DNA of 64,000 bases from Echinarachnius parma (GCA_037951105.1 JBAMJV010000905.1:159001-223000), one strand, 5' to 3'. Positions 26,986 to 40,205 are shown, numbered from the stretch's first letter. Numbers and translations: made by a program. The notes: a model not told the origin generated them from the sequence alone.

Positions 26986-27221
26986 AAATGAGTTCCTTGT
27001 CTTCAATTCCTTGTCATTACCATTGTTTCACGAAATAAGAAGATGACATTAGACGAATTGAAAATTAAATAATATGTCCCCCATCCATCATCGTTTTCTG
27101 TGTTCATACACTCGCGAAGAAAAACGTAACTAGAAAAGGAGGATGTAGATGGTTGGGGTAGAGAGGGAGAAGGGGATAGAAAGGAAGGGGGCTATAGTAG
27201 AACAACTGTTTCTCATAACAG

Positions 27222-27359
27222 GGGGTGTTGCATGCATAAAGAGTTGCGATTAATCGTAAGTCAACAAAATTACGCGCATTTGACATGTTTGAACCAATCA
27301 GAAATGCTTATTTAGGCGCAACTTTGCGATTGATCGCAGGTCTTTATATGCCACACCCC
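27222..27359. mobile_element. 138-bp hairpin MITE
   Basis: GGGGTGTTGCATGCATAAAG at the left is mirrored by TCTTTATATGCCACACCCC at the right, with inner GCGATTAATCG / GCGATTGATCG symmetry. Non-coding. Confidence 0.8.
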
Positions 27360-28518
27360 AGGGTCCGCTTCTACCATGTCTACGTCTACATTGGTTACAA
27401 GGTACTGTGTTCAGACTCTTCAGTTTTCAAGTATTTGAAGAAGATAGTCATTTTGACAGGAATGGTCTAATTATTATCAATAATTGAAAAGAATGTACAT
27501 AAAACAACAGTCCTTAAACATTATATCGAAACAATATAATATGGTTGTTGTCGAAATAATTATTAAAGGACGTAGTTGAAAAAGACAACATTATAAGTAT
27601 ACACAAACGTCGCAGGAATGAATGGGAATGAATGTGAACAGACCACTTTGTTGTACGTGCATAAGGTATAAGGACGCAGTGTGCGTTATGTTGACGCACG
27701 TGTATCCGTGCGTGCGTTCACAACAATAAAACACCCCCGATGAAAACCATGTCGTGCGTTATGAAAATAAAACACAAATCAATAAATCAGTGCGAAATTC
27801 ATATCTAAGATTCAACCATCCAACGTACGGCCAATGGGCAATATTTTGAATCCAGCTTTTGTCATTAACTCAATGTTCACACACGCATAAATATGATAAT
27901 ATTACACTAGCTGTATTTCGAGACATTATAGTAACGTTATTTTCATAATGATTGTTCCCATTTTAATTCACCTTGTATCAATATTCCATTTTTGTTACGC
28001 CGTAAAGATGAGAATTATATTACAGATGGATTGAAACACGAACGCTTGTTCGACCACAAACCCAACGACATTTAATTTGCCCCAATTAATCTTCCGAGAT
28101 TGACGCAAAAACAGCGTGATACAAGTAATCCTAAATATTACAAATCACACCCCAACGATTACAAAACACCAAAATCACAAGAGGAAATGTCACTTAAAAA
28201 GACCAGCTACATGTAGCTTTACAAATTAATAAGTTCCTACCTTGCTTGTGTTAGGTGGAGCGTGCATATATAAACAGGGTGCAGGTTTTAATTCGTGGTT
28301 GATTTGATTGTTCACGATAAAGGACAATAATCACCGAATTGGACTTATGTCAGTTTCATTTACTCAGGTGGATTAAGTCTTGGTAAATAGAGGGCAAAGC
28401 TACTGAAATGGAAATAGTTGCCAAAAAAAGGGTTACTCCAACCAAGGAGGTACCTCCTTGCTCCAGCATGGTAGGCTACTCTCTATATACACCAGTACAC
28501 CGAATGCATGCGCCATTC
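27360..28518. other. no gene seen; one 18-bp palindrome
   Basis: CAAGGAGGTACCTCCTTG at 28443-28460 is a perfect palindrome. Nothing else is supported. Confidence 0.55.
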
Positions 28519-29076
28519 TTAAAGGGATAGTTGAGTATTGGTCAAACTTAACTTTAGTAACCAAATATGCACCATTACGGTACAAAGTAATAGTTATAAT
28601 TTCACCATGCTCGAAAAGTATACACAATTACAAACGACTAAGTAAAACCCCTGTTATCATTCAAAAAGAGCCGTTACAACTCAAGAGAGCGCTATTTTAA
28701 AAAAATCACTGGTTTTAGCCATATTTCATACAAAATTGTGCATTTAATGTTTTGTTAAAATAATGATTCAATAGAGATATCATCAACGACTTTTTAAAAA
28801 CCTTTTCAGATTTTTTTCCCAAGTAGTCTTTAAGCATTTTTAATTTTGTTTTCTAAAAAGTCTAAATATCCCCCGGTGATTACCGGTGAAGAACCTTTTT
28901 AATAAAAATATACTTATGGATATTTCAGCTGTTTCTGAACCGATTTTTATCAAATAAAGTTTATTCTGTCATTAAAATTGTATGTTCTTTCAATTTTGAC
29001 AGTCAGTTTTTTATTATCTCACAAAAAAATATCGGGGGGCACTTCGGGAAATACCAATACTCAACGGTACCTTTAA
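28519..29076. mobile_element. family B element, copy 4
   Basis: TTAA at 28519 and 29073, ends AAAGGGATAGTTGAGTATTG and CAATACTCAACGGTACCTTT, inner AACGACTAAGTAAAA and AAAGAGCCGTTACAAC. It shares its right TTAA with the next element. Confidence 0.8.
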
Positions 29077-29385
29077 AGAGATCTGGTAACATTGTCAAAA
29101 TCTACACAATTTTACTAACAACTCTGGCAGTTCTCACATACCTCATTATATTTGAACCACCATGATCACCAATAGCATGGAACAGCTTTCGGTTTTCCAA
29201 AATTCTCTTCCGTTATATACAGATATGCATGATAGAAGTGTTCAGATTTATAATTATCTAGTGGATAATTATAACTGTGTACAAAGTCAGCGCAATGAGT
29301 TAGCGAATATCACTTTGCACTTTTGCTCTTATTTGCCCTGAAATTGTCACACATCACTCAGTCATGTCAGTGGACATATTATCAG
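29073..29385 (-). mobile_element. family A element, truncated, sharing TTAA with family B copy 4
   Basis: It begins TTAAAGAGATCTGGTAACAT directly at the family B end and follows family A in inverted order up to GTGGACATATTATCAGATC. The distal end is replaced by SINE-adjacent sequence. Confidence 0.75.
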
Positions 29386-29429
29386 ATCGAACCCGGGGTG
29401 GTTGATTGGTTGGTTGGTTATTTGTTTCT

Positions 29430-29582
29430 TGCAGACGCAACCAATCAAGTATGAGTATTTACGTCTGGGACCGCTCTTTAACGTCACCATTAGATAGACG
29501 CGACCAAGATTCGAACCCGGGCCGATTAGTGCGAAGAGCGGAGCTCTGACCACAAGACCAGAACTCTTCTGTTGTTGTTTTA
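29430..29582 (-). repeat. tRNA-derived SINE
   Basis: On the minus strand, TCTTGTGGTCAGAGC (box A-like) and CCCGGGTTCGAATCTTGG (box B) are followed by TAATGGTGACGTTAAAGAGC, then GGTCCCAGACGTAAATACTC. The GACGTTAAA ... GGTCCC tail resembles one I recall from several marine animal SINEs; that resemblance is from memory. Confidence 0.75.
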
Positions 29583-29625
29583 TAATTTTGGCGTTCATTC
29601 AAAATGAATATTCACGTCATCTCGT

Positions 29626-29712
29626 GTAACAGAGGGTTCGAATCTTGGTCACATCTATCGGATAGTGACGAAAAAGGGCGGTCCCAGACGTAAATAGGCA
29701 TAATTGATTGAA
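29626..29712 (+). repeat. SINE 3' part, same family
   Basis: GGGTTCGAATCTTGGTCACA, TATCGGATAGTGACG and GGGCGGTCCCAGACGTAAAT repeat the SINE body of the neighbouring minus-strand copy, in the opposite direction. Confidence 0.75.
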
Positions 29713-31799
29713 CACCTATGGTGTAACAGTGGAGGATGTACATGCAGTGGCAGAGATCGGATTTTTCCAGTGGGGAGGAAGGGGCCTCGCATTTCCGTGA
29801 GGGGGCACAGCTATATAAGTAGCATTATGACGTTATCAGTATTGCCCGAATTTATGGTTTTAAACATTAACATTACAAGATTTTGCCGATCTCCTTTGTT
29901 CATTTTGTTCACCGGATAACTCTTATCGTTGACCTTTTTTCTGGGGGGGGGGGGGCCCTTGGGCCATCAGAAAGGTGTGGGGGCACATGCCCCCGTCCCT
30001 CCGCAGGAAAGGGGGAATTGGGAAGGTTGATTGTCTGTGACAGCCGGTATTAGGAACAGCCGAAATAGGACAAAGATGATTATATTTATTACAATATTTA
30101 CTATTAAATGCACGATTTTACTGATATATTCAATAACCATAATGCGTTCTTATATATTGGCAAATATAATCTATAACAACAATTTTGATCGAGAATAGCC
30201 CCCAATAAAGTTTGTTGAACAGCATTTAATTACTGCAAATCAAATAAATATTACTACCCATATATACACATAAGATATTATTTTGTGTTTTGCAAACTCA
30301 TTCACATACTCAATTACAAAATTTTACACACTACTATTTGTTCCAGATACTTCCCCAAAAATGAATGCTTCAAATATTTAGGTTGATTTATTATTGACAT
30401 CTCCTTGTTCGCTCTACTTAATGAGCAGAATGATGTCATGTTTATCTCAAACCATCTTTACTCGAATGTTTTATCTGATTACCATGATTAACGGGGCAAA
30501 AAAACCTTGAAATTGAAGAGGAATTGGAACTAGAGCATCATGTTAACAACGGCAAAAATGTATATTCCTGAGAGGAAATGGTATAAATAATCGCTGATGA
30601 AAGTTTACAAGAGATATACCGAGAACAAAATTGCTGCTTAAAGTACGAACGCGTTAAGAAATACATTTTTAAAATGTTGCTAAAAGAATCGTCACTAAAA
30701 AGGTGTAGATAATTAATACAAATCAAGTGTGTTGGATCTGGGAAATAAAGCTATAACTATGCTCGCACAATTATGAACAATGTAATGATCATGATGATGC
30801 AAATAGGTCAGACATCACCCCTGTTCTAATTCGCGCTTTCTGCTCGGCTAATTGCAATTTGATTTGATAATTGGACCGAATAAAGATCGTAGGGGGCGAT
30901 CGTAATCTGTCCTTTTGTCAACAAAAATATGTAATATCTAATGAATCAAATGTTTCACCCGCTGACACTCTCCGTGTGACCAAATAACCTTTAGTTGTTC
31001 ATCATTATTCATCCTTGAAACGTTCATAAATAGAGTCAACAATCGGGGTTAAACGGGGCATCTATTCATTGTTCCGTTTGCAATATGTTTCAAGGGCAAT
31101 ACAAAAAGGGAAATATCAAACTTTAACAAAGCTATATGAGATTGGCAGGTGATTTATAGTTTGCGGCAGAGAGAAAAAATACATAAATAAATGAAATATG
31201 AATTATTGTCTGTATAACATTACAAGTTCCGTTAGGCTAGACATACTTTATTAATAATGATCAATGTGTTAATTTGTTTGTTGCATTCTAAAGTGCGCCG
31301 GTGGGAAGACAAGTGCATCTAAGCAAATAAGCTTTATCAGCAACATGATACAAATAACAAAATAACAACACTGACAAACAAAAAACCGCAACAGCCAACA
31401 AGGCAGCTGAAACCTTTAGCAATGTGGCACCAACTCTTTCCTTTTAATGTTTTTTTCTGGGTACATTTTGATATAAGGTCGTTTCATTAGTTCACATTCA
31501 TAAATATGCACTTCTAAAACATAATACACTGAGAGAAAAAAAAAAAAAATTTAAATCAAAAGAGCCCGCAAACCGATAAAGCGAAATACATGGAATGTCG
31601 TATTGTGGAAGAGATTGGATTTAAATTTTTCATCAACTTTCATTATGAAACATGCATGATTAACTGGCGACCAACGCTAAGCAGTCTAATCAGGTCACAA
31701 GTGTTCAAGTTATCCAACGACTTTCAAAACGTTATTTTGCACTCTCAAAGTGGATGGGGGTTGGGGTCGGCTGGACGGGGGACGACCTCTTAGCAAAGG
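29713..31799. other. no gene seen; G13 run
   Basis: A G run at 29943-29955 with GGGGGCACATGCCCC nearby. The rest is AT-rich and unassigned. Confidence 0.5.
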
Positions 31800-32169
31800 T
31801 TAAAGGGCCTTAGTAACATTGTCCAAATCCTCAAAACTTACTTGGAACTCTTGTGGTTCTCTCATACCTTGTCATATTCATATTAACAATAAAAGCACGG
31901 GGCAGATTTCCATTTCGTTCAAAAGATATTTACGATTGAAGTGTTCAGATGTTAAACTGTCTACGGGATAATTTAAGCCGTGTACAAAGTAAGTGCAATG
32001 AGTTAGTGAATATCACTTTGCATTTTTGCTAATTCCTCGGCCAAAACACATCCAATTAACGTGCATTTTTCACACATTACTTTGTGGACATATCAGATCA
32101 CAGAATACACATTTTGTCAACCACTCATCACTTTTTGCACTTGTCAACAAAGTTGCTAGATCCCTTTAA
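31800..32169 (-). mobile_element. family A element, inverted copy
   Basis: TTAA at 31800 and 32166, ends AAAGGGCCTTAGTAACATTG and CAAAGTTGCTAGATCCCTTT. The interior is family A in reverse (TATCACTTTGCATTTTTGCT). Confidence 0.82.
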
Positions 32170-32325
32170 TACTGGCAGAATCCATAAACTCCTTGTAGTT
32201 CTATTTGTATTATGTAATTAGTGTCTCCGCTGCGACATCACAATGAAGCACCACTACTATACGATGCAGCAGAAATCAGAACAAAATGATCGAGCAAAAA
32301 TAAATAAATTAATCAGTTGTGGTCA

Positions 32326-32530
32326 GGAAAGGGGGAGGGGGGTAAAATACATTGTATCATTGGGAAACGGTGAGAGGAGCAGAAAGAGGGCAAATGAGTG
32401 GGAGGGGGGAGGAGTAAGAGGGGATGGAGAGCGGGGGAAAGGAGAGGGGAGGGGAGAGGAGAGAGGAGAGGGGAAGAGAGAGAGAGTGAGAGAGAGGGAT
32501 GGGATGAAAGAAAGAAGAAATTAAAAAAGT
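32326..32530. repeat. GA-rich purine tract
   Basis: About 200 bp almost entirely A and G on the plus strand (GGGGAGAGGAGAG type), giving spurious Arg/Glu- and Ser/Pro/Leu-rich frames. Confidence 0.9.
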
Positions 32531-33206
32531 AGAGAGAGGAAATAGATAAAAACACAAGTTTAGTGATGTGAGTTACAGCGTTTCTAAAAACAGCAAGTGC
32601 AATATTTATCTTCGGTTGAGTACATTTTAGCTTGATTTCGTGATACAATAATATGAAGTTTATTTTTCTTCAATGATTTCCCCGTGGCAATGACGGAGGA
32701 ATAAAGCAAATATGATTTAAGGTCCTTTGAGTAAAAACCTAGCCCGCGGCCCAATTTTCACACTCCTTTATAGAAAAGTTGTATTAATCTAAACGAATTG
32801 ATTGTTAAATATACTTAGTTGACTTTTGTTGAAGCAGCGCGTTATGCCGTTTGTTTTCTTTCCCGGAGTGCCAAATATGCCATATTTTTAATCTCACAAT
32901 TTCTCAAGCTATGATGGCAATGATAAATATAAAGTTAAAATGATTTACAAATCCGTGATAATTAACAAGGATAAAACAGAAATAAATATATATATTCCCG
33001 AGTCAAAATATAAATGTATATATTTGTAATGTGCGAGTAACGCCTACATAACGTCTTCCCAATGATAAGCAATATCATGCCTATGTACATGTAATATAAC
33101 TTGATTATGTTGTTAGAATCCGGTATTATGGGCATTATGTAAATACATTTCGATATACGATTACATATTTCAAATACTCGTGTTCGTTTGTAAATAATTA
33201 AACATG
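32531..33206. other. no gene seen
   Basis: AT-rich and unassigned. Confidence 0.5.
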
Positions 33207-33598
33207 TTAAAGGGATCTAGTAACTTTGGTGACGCGTGCTAAAACTGACTAAGGGTTGATATACAATTTGTATTTCCGTGATGGTGATGTGATATGTCCA
33301 CATGACTGTGATGTGTGAAATTCCATGGTAAATGAATGTCATATGACCGAGTAATGAGCGAAAATGAAAAGTGGTATTTGCTAACCCATTGCACTGTCTT
33401 TGTACACAGTTGATAGTCTCCCACGTGAGAAATTCAAATCCGAACACTTCACTCATAAATGTATGTTAATATCGAAAGAGAAATTCGAAAACTGAAACAG
33501 ATTCCATGCTATATTGTTAATATAAATAAGACGAGCTATGTGAGAACCGATATAGAGTTCTAAGTGATTTTGTTTTTAAATTTGGACAATCCCTTTAA
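33207..33598 (+). mobile_element. family A element, copy with clear TTAA ends
   Basis: TTAA at 33207 and 33595, left end AAAGGGATCTAGTAACTTTG, right end GGACAATCCCTTT. Inner GACCGAGTAATGAGCGAAAA. Confidence 0.82.
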
Positions 33599-33639
33599 CA
33601 AAAAAAGGTAGTGTCATACATACCCACTGCACAAACCAA

Positions 33640-34115
33640 TATTCATTTGAAGTAAACACAAACAAACAAACAAACAAAAAAGGTCAAAAAGGCTCCTATA
33701 TAGTACAATTTTGGTCACAGTTGTAATTTTATCACCATAGTTATTACAAACGAAAAAGGTCGGAAAGGCTCCTATATAGTACAATTTTGGACACAGTTGT
33801 AATTTTATGACCATAATTATTAGCCAACCGTTAAGAATATTCCAAATAATTATGAATATTGACATTCATTTGAAGTAAAAACAAACAAACAAAAAAGGTC
33901 GAAATGGCTCGCTCACAGTTGTAATTTTATGACGATAATTATTAGCCAACCATTCAGGATATTCCAAATAATTATGAATATTGACATTCATTTGAAGTAA
34001 AAACAAACAAACAAAAAAGGTCGAAATGGCTCGGTCACAGTTGTAATTTTATGACCATAATTATTAGCCAACCATTAAGGATATTCCAAATAAATATGAA
34101 TATTGACAACCATAA
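33640..34115. repeat. tandem repeat, 122-bp unit
   Basis: GACATTCATTTGAAGTAAAA recurs at 33861 and 33983. The unit continues AAAAAAGGTCGAAATGGCTC, then CACAGTTGTAATTTTATGAC, then TTATTAGCCAACC. A shorter version with an insertion lies at 33645-33830. About three and a half units. Confidence 0.88.
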
Positions 34116-35397
34116 CAAACAGCTTCAGTTGGCGTAAATTTTATTGCTGATCTTTATCATAATGAAAAATCCTTGTGAAACTACATTTATTAATTCAAAC
34201 ATATTTATGCGTTGAGATAAATTCTACATTTAGAAAATAAATCGCTGATTACTGTTTCGTGTAGCAAAACATGCAACCTAGGTATATTATAAACCTTAAA
34301 TGACTGAAATATATAATAGGCCTTTGAAGTTAAAATGGAAGAGAATAAAGTCGCTGGTAGCGATTTCATATCTCTAAATATCATTCACAATAGTTAGGCT
34401 ATTTAAGATTGTTTATAAATATAACTGTTGGCATGTTCCATTTGAATGCGTGGTGTAAACAAAAAAACGCTTAACACTCTACAAATTAATTCACTCAAAA
34501 TATTGACAGAACACAAAGGGAGTCACGCAGCAACAATAAAATTGTCACCTAAAACGTATTAATACAAAATATAAAATTCACAGCTTAACGCACGCTTAAT
34601 TTTATTCACTTAAATAATTTTATCAATACTTGGACTTTGAGCAGCTGTCTCTTATGATTATGAATAAAAAATATTTACTTTATCCCAAAGAGAGACAGTT
34701 ATTTATTGATGAGTTTCTATGTTTCTACGATACATCCAAAAATATGACATAATGTACATCATAATGACGGATGATGAAATTATCATTCCTTATTATGAAT
34801 ACAATTGAAATCAACAGGTCAAGTAGAAATAATAACAACAAATATATAAATTGACATTCATAAACTGTATATTCGTGTATTTATTGCATGTTGCGTTTGT
34901 CTTCTAACCCATAATCAACGTCCTGAAAGATGTCGTTTCAGGTAAGTTTGTCAAATATTTATCGATATAGCATTAAAGTGAGGCCTGTAAAGTGTCTAAC
35001 TCCACGAAAATTACTTGGAGCTTCCTCTTTTCTCTTCTACCGTGTTGTTTAGCTTATGGTAAGAGAAGAATAAAATAAGGTTAGATTTTTTTCAAATGCC
35101 CCTTTAGTATGACGATATCTATCATTCAGCTCAAAAGCGTTAACAAACGGTCATAAACTTCATAAACGTCCGTTGTAAAAGCTGACGCATATTTTCGCCC
35201 TTTTAACCAGGAAAGCAGTGTTCTTTTTCAATGAAACTTTCACACATCATTCGGACATATCTTACAATGATTTTTGGTACAGGATTGAAGTCTCAAATGT
35301 CATTTTGGGCAATATCTGACACTTTACAGGCCTCAGTTTAAGAAACAGTTATACAAATTGATTATTGGCTAAACGAGCGAACACAAAAGGACTGCTC
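34116..35397. other. no gene seen
   Basis: Strongly AT-rich, no supported feature. Confidence 0.5.
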
Positions 35398-35492
35398 TAC
35401 GCGGCCAGAGTTCGAAAAGAAGGGCGCGTCTCTCGGATGGTGACGATAAAGGGCGGTCCCATACCTAAATATACAAAATCGATTGAACGCAT
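35398..35492 (+). repeat. SINE fragment, same family as 29.4 kb
   Basis: GCGGCCAGAGTTCGAA, CTCGGATGGTGACGATAAAG and GGCGGTCCCATACCTAAATA follow the SINE order, with the head damaged. Confidence 0.65.
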
Positions 35493-37450
35493 CGGTAAAA
35501 TACCCCCAAACTGACAAACCAATGCTACGATATGACCGTTTTCCTATAGGTCATATTAAATAAACCATGGGCTATACATTATCATCTCTTCCCTTGAACA
35601 TGTAGGAAGACCTACAAAGCGGATACATTCTTGAAAGAAGGTCATTTGCTGCCCTGGCCCTGACGAAGATCCAGCTAAGAATTGAAAGCTAGGCTCTGAC
35701 ACGACGACTTTCGCATTCTTGAAGGAATAGATCAGAAAAATCGATCGACTGATGCTGCTACGAATGCTGATTGTTGTTTCATCTGAGCACTGTGTTAATT
35801 TCGCAAGCAAATTTTACACTATAAAGTCGCTTTAATTCTCTGATACAGAGACCGAACCCCAAATAGCGGGATTTTCTTATAATTGGATTATTTAGACAAC
35901 TATTTGACGATCTATACAGGAGGCGATCGATTTGTTGCTGGTTTGTGTATAATTATAATGAGCGTATTTTGAGCTCTATACCCGCGGAAAGCGAACAATG
36001 GGATGGCGTGTGTACATTTTGCCGATTATCAAAATAGTATTTAATCACGGAGTCCGATGTAATAAGTTGCACATACATGTATTTTTGTTTTAATATTACT
36101 AATCTAACGATAATCGGGATGTGATTGTGTGCGAATTCGAAGGATTATTTGAGATATTGTCCCTGCTTATGTTGGAAACTTCAAATTTAAAACAAAAGCT
36201 CTCCAACCTATTTCATTTCTCCATGGGTTTTCCTAACTAAAGATGAACATTGTAGAAACATAAACAAATATTGAAATCATAGAATCTCGAAAAGGGGGGA
36301 AATAAAGAGAAATTAATAATGGAACGCAGGTAAAGCAATGCATGTACAATGACTAGATTAGCTGATAAGTAAGCGGTGCATTTGTCTTCTTTGGTTTAGC
36401 CCATACTAAGCTTTGTGTTTCAGAAGTTTATCAAGAGAACAAAAATAGCCTTAAACTCGTCGTTTCAATCGCTGATTAGAATGGATGCACACATCATACG
36501 TGGCGGGAAAAGCAGTGCCAGGGAATACAAGCAAATAACCCACGCATGAAGTTTGTGGCCTTAAAGCATTTCAAATACAGTTTCGATAGTGTTTGTTCAG
36601 AAATTATTCCGAATTAACGACAGAGAAATGAGATAAAAGGAGAAAAGCAAAGGCGGGGCAATTTTTATTTAAGCATTATTTAAGAATATTGTGGAATAGA
36701 CTGAGCATACATGTACGGTCTATTTAGAAAGTCGAACACTTTATTGTATTATGATAAGTATAAAGGCTGGCTAAAGATAAATGTCGGGGAATTGAGGAAT
36801 AACCATGGGAATTATGTATACGCAGAGAAAACGTTGCACGTATATTAGATTCCTGACCCATTATGCCAAAGTTTTGCCAGTCATGTTACGGTTGTAAGAG
36901 CAGTGCAAATATTGGACAGGTGGCGACCAGAGGGGTACAAAGTGGTACCCCCTTGGTGTATACGTGGTCTGTGGTCACTGTCAAATAGGGGATCATTTAC
37001 CCCTATTTGCCTTCTAAAGGACTACATAATTATTTTCCGCTGAACACACAAGCCTATTCGTCCATTATTGGTCAAAAGGTATCGACTTTCGTGAACGGAA
37101 AAAAGACCAACATATCCTCCTGGTAGGAAATGTAAATCCAAACATCCAAATCCAAGCGAAAGGGAACTTGGCGGCAAAATAAGAACATGGAGAAAAGATA
37201 GATTGTTGACCAGAGAGCGTTATGTCGTGGGAGTTGCGGTACACAGCCAACAAGCTAGCCCGTATCTCTGCCGCGACTTCACTATGGAAAATGGATTGGT
37301 GGTGGGGGGGACCACAAAGTTTATATGGAACAAATGTCAACCCCTAGCGTCAGACTTGTATAGAGTTCACACTACATGCGAAGACCGGGGACAGATGTTG
37401 GATATATTTGACACCGTACAACCACAACACCACACCAGCCCTGTTGAGAC
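35493..37450. other. no gene seen
   Basis: Frames at 35556-35810 and 37065-37340 (minus) have no recognisable domain. No clear repeats. Confidence 0.45.
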
Positions 37451-37492
37451 TTCATCATCATCATCGTCGTCATCATCGTCATCATCGTCATT

Positions 37493-37553
<61 letters not shown>

Positions 37554-37748
37554 CCATCCTCATCATCCTCATCATCCTCATCATCCTCATCACCACCACC
37601 ACCACCACCACCACCACCATCACCATCATCACCACCATCATCACCATCATCATCATCACCATCATCGGCTAAATCATCATCACCATTATCATCACCATCA
37701 TCATCACCATCACCATCATAATTATCATCATCATCATCATCATTTGGC
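37451..37748. repeat. long (ATC)n microsatellite
   Basis: About 300 bp of CAT/CAC triplets, pure over about 37493-37550. It gives overlapping poly-Ser, poly-His, poly-Asp and poly-Met frames on both strands, none of them to be taken as genes. Confidence 0.97.
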
Positions 37749-39360
37749 CCAAAGTTGCGCATGCTCGACTCGCGTTGGTGGTAAACTGCCCCGAATGCTG
37801 TATTTGATTCAACTCGAAGTATCTACACCAAACACAAAATATCCTATCCAAACACGATTATTCTATTGATTCCTCAAAATCTCAACATTTGTGTGAATGC
37901 TTTAAGTCTCTTATCATATCGGCCGAGATAAATCCATACTTGGGTCAATGTTATTGTATCTTATGCAGTTAAAAAAGGGAGAGAAAAGTGTAAAAGGACA
38001 CTAAACTGAACTTTGTGGTGTGTTTGGCGTGGCGTGCCAAGGCCCCTTTGGAATGCGAGCGGACCACAGTACACACACTAGGCATCGGGGACCCGGGGAA
38101 TTGGCGTATTTGAAAATGACCCATTTTTCTTTTCAATTTGACGAAAGTCGACGACAAAAGCTGATCCCATTTCTCATGCGGAAGTCTTAAAAACGAAATC
38201 CGTGATTTCGGGGCGTCGAGGGGTTCAATTTTCGCCGTATCAAAAAGTGTATACATACATCTAAACGCGTCCAGGCATATGTCGCTATGGGAATTCTACG
38301 ACCGACAGTTTTCTTTTCTTTTTGTATTTTCTTTTTGCGGAAAGGATCCCTTGCTATTTTAAATGCGTTTCGGGCTCTTAAAAGGTAACGAATGCATTAC
38401 AGATGAATCGACAGATGTGCAATGTTCTATGGCCTTATTTATACCTGACTGACTGACTGACTGACTAAAAGCAACACTGGGGCTTTTAGATGTTGAGATT
38501 CGTCCGGGACCTATTTATTCGTCCAGAAATCCTAAAACCATGATAACCGCGTTACCCGCTATTCTTGAAATAATGATCCCGGTCTACCTTATCGTGTGCC
38601 TTCTTTCTGAAATTTGACTTTAATGATTCCCTTTACTTCTTCTTCTTCTGAACAAGTATTTATATTCAAATAGACTTATACAAAAAAAATGGACCACGAA
38701 GATCATCACGTTACAATAACTTGCAATAAGCACGAAGCCGTGCACATGCATACACGCGCATGCTGGTGGAGCAGTCAGTCACCCGAAAAAAATACTGCGA
38801 TGGTAATTGAAAAGAATCACTGGAGTTTCCATAATGCAAATGGGAGTACGTGGGGAAAATGTTTATCCTGTCATCGTTGTACAAGACTAAAAGTAGTGGA
38901 AGATGTCAATATGGAAGAAGAACAAAATGAACAGGAGATTTTCTCGTCTCCGTTTTTCACCCATCGCTAATTTTGAGTGTGGATGCCCAGCTAACCCCAC
39001 TCCATACCAAAGTGTATTATAATAATGATAACCTAATATGCGTATGGTAAATGTGGCAAAGGCAAGGTTAACCGTATACGTAATAAACGATAGGCATAAA
39101 TATTGAGGATGTGGAAGTAATTTCCATTATAAAGCGACGAGTGGCCAAAGAGAGAGGGAGAGCTAGAGGGGACAATGTTCACGTTCGTTAATTCGAGTAT
39201 AAAGCGGAAATTATGAAAAGGATTAACGGACAATACATATTCAATACGGCTTGATTTTTTCAATACGAATCGTTTCATTAGCTTTGAAATAGTTGGCATC
39301 AGGGATTAATAGACCAATTTGCTAGCATATACTTTTCATGCATATGATAATTTAGTCCTC
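37749..39360. other. no gene seen; short CTGA repeat
   Basis: (CTGA)n at 38447-38467. A 93-codon frame at 38689-38970 is compositionally protein-like in places (CLSCHRCTRLK) but has no recognised family. Confidence 0.4.
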
Positions 39361-39640
39361 GGGTGTTTCACACAGATTCTAGGTTGAACTTAATTCTAAG
39401 TTGAACCTAACAATTATGGAAAGCCATTTTTTGCCTTAGCCTAATAAGCAGATTTGAAATTGTAAAATTTCCCCCAAAAAGTTATATCAATAACTTCAAG
39501 ACTCCATGATAATAACAAATATTACTGATTTCAATCAAAATGACTTTGTATGCCTTTAAAAATAACTGTTCCAACAATTACACAAAGAAACTAACGGCTT
39601 TCCATAATAGTTAGGTCCAACTTTGAATCACACACACAAA
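39361..39640. mobile_element. GGGTGTTT-ended MITE, right end replaced by CA repeat
   Basis: GGGTGTTTCACACAGATTCT starts the element. GGCTTTCCATAATAGTTAGG and TCCAACTTTGAATC near 39597 are the inverted counterpart. The right terminus runs into a CACACA tract. Confidence 0.75.
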
Positions 39641-39813
39641 CACGCACACACATGTCTATACTAATTTGGGGGAGGGTATGGGAGAGAGTTTACCCCCTCC
39701 CACGAAATTTTTGAAATTGGTGTTTAAAATATCACTTTAGAAGTATGTTTTTAATGAGTTTTAACATTATTATTATTATGCATTTTATACAGATTTAACT
39801 TTGAAAAAAATGT

Positions 39814-39834
39814 GGGGGGGGGGGGGGGGGGGGG
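39814..39834. repeat. G homopolymer, 21 bp
   Basis: A G run interrupted by one T at its start, followed by GCCACCCGCC sequences. Confidence 0.9.
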
Positions 39835-40149
39835 TGTTTGTACAGGCCACCCGCCACCCGCCTCCCCCACACCAAAAAGTGGGGGGATATATCCCGGATC
39901 TATGCCCGTGCTTGTAATATGTTTGTATGATTTCCAAATGATAGCGAGAGGTATAATGTCAGATTTTTAATTTGTATTATCATGGTTATCAAGCATTAAC
40001 GATTGCCCTATATATAAATATGAAATATGAAATATGAACTGTAAGAAAATGGTGATTATATTGGCCATGGACAATTTAAGCGATGTGTGCCTACACAATC
40101 ATGTCAATATTTTAATTGCTTGCACTTAGTGTTATACTCTAATCGTCAT

Positions 40150-40205
40150 CAACATCATCACTACCACCACCACCATCATCATCATCATCATCGTCCTCGT
40201 CATCA
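40150..40205. repeat. short ATC/ACC microsatellite
   Basis: CATCATCACTACCACC and CATCATCATCATCG triplet repeats. 39641-41838 otherwise shows no gene, apart from a CpG-rich repeat-like patch at about 40668-40790 (GCGCGAAGC, TAGCCGGGGTCCAGGGC) whose phrase I associate with dispersed repeats of marine animals. Confidence 0.8.

Noticed and set aside
32243..32648. 93- and 111-codon frames (Arg/Glu-rich plus, Ser/Pro/Leu-rich minus)
   Set aside because: Produced by the GA-rich tract on opposite strands.
37203..37762. Overlapping long frames of Ser, His, Asp and Met (up to 172 codons)
   Set aside because: All are readings of one (ATC)n microsatellite in different frames and strands; no protein signal outside the repeat.
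38689..38970. 93-codon plus-strand frame with Cys and His residues as a small zinc protein
   Set aside because: No recognisable motif spacing, no splice or expression evidence, and similar lengths arise by chance here.
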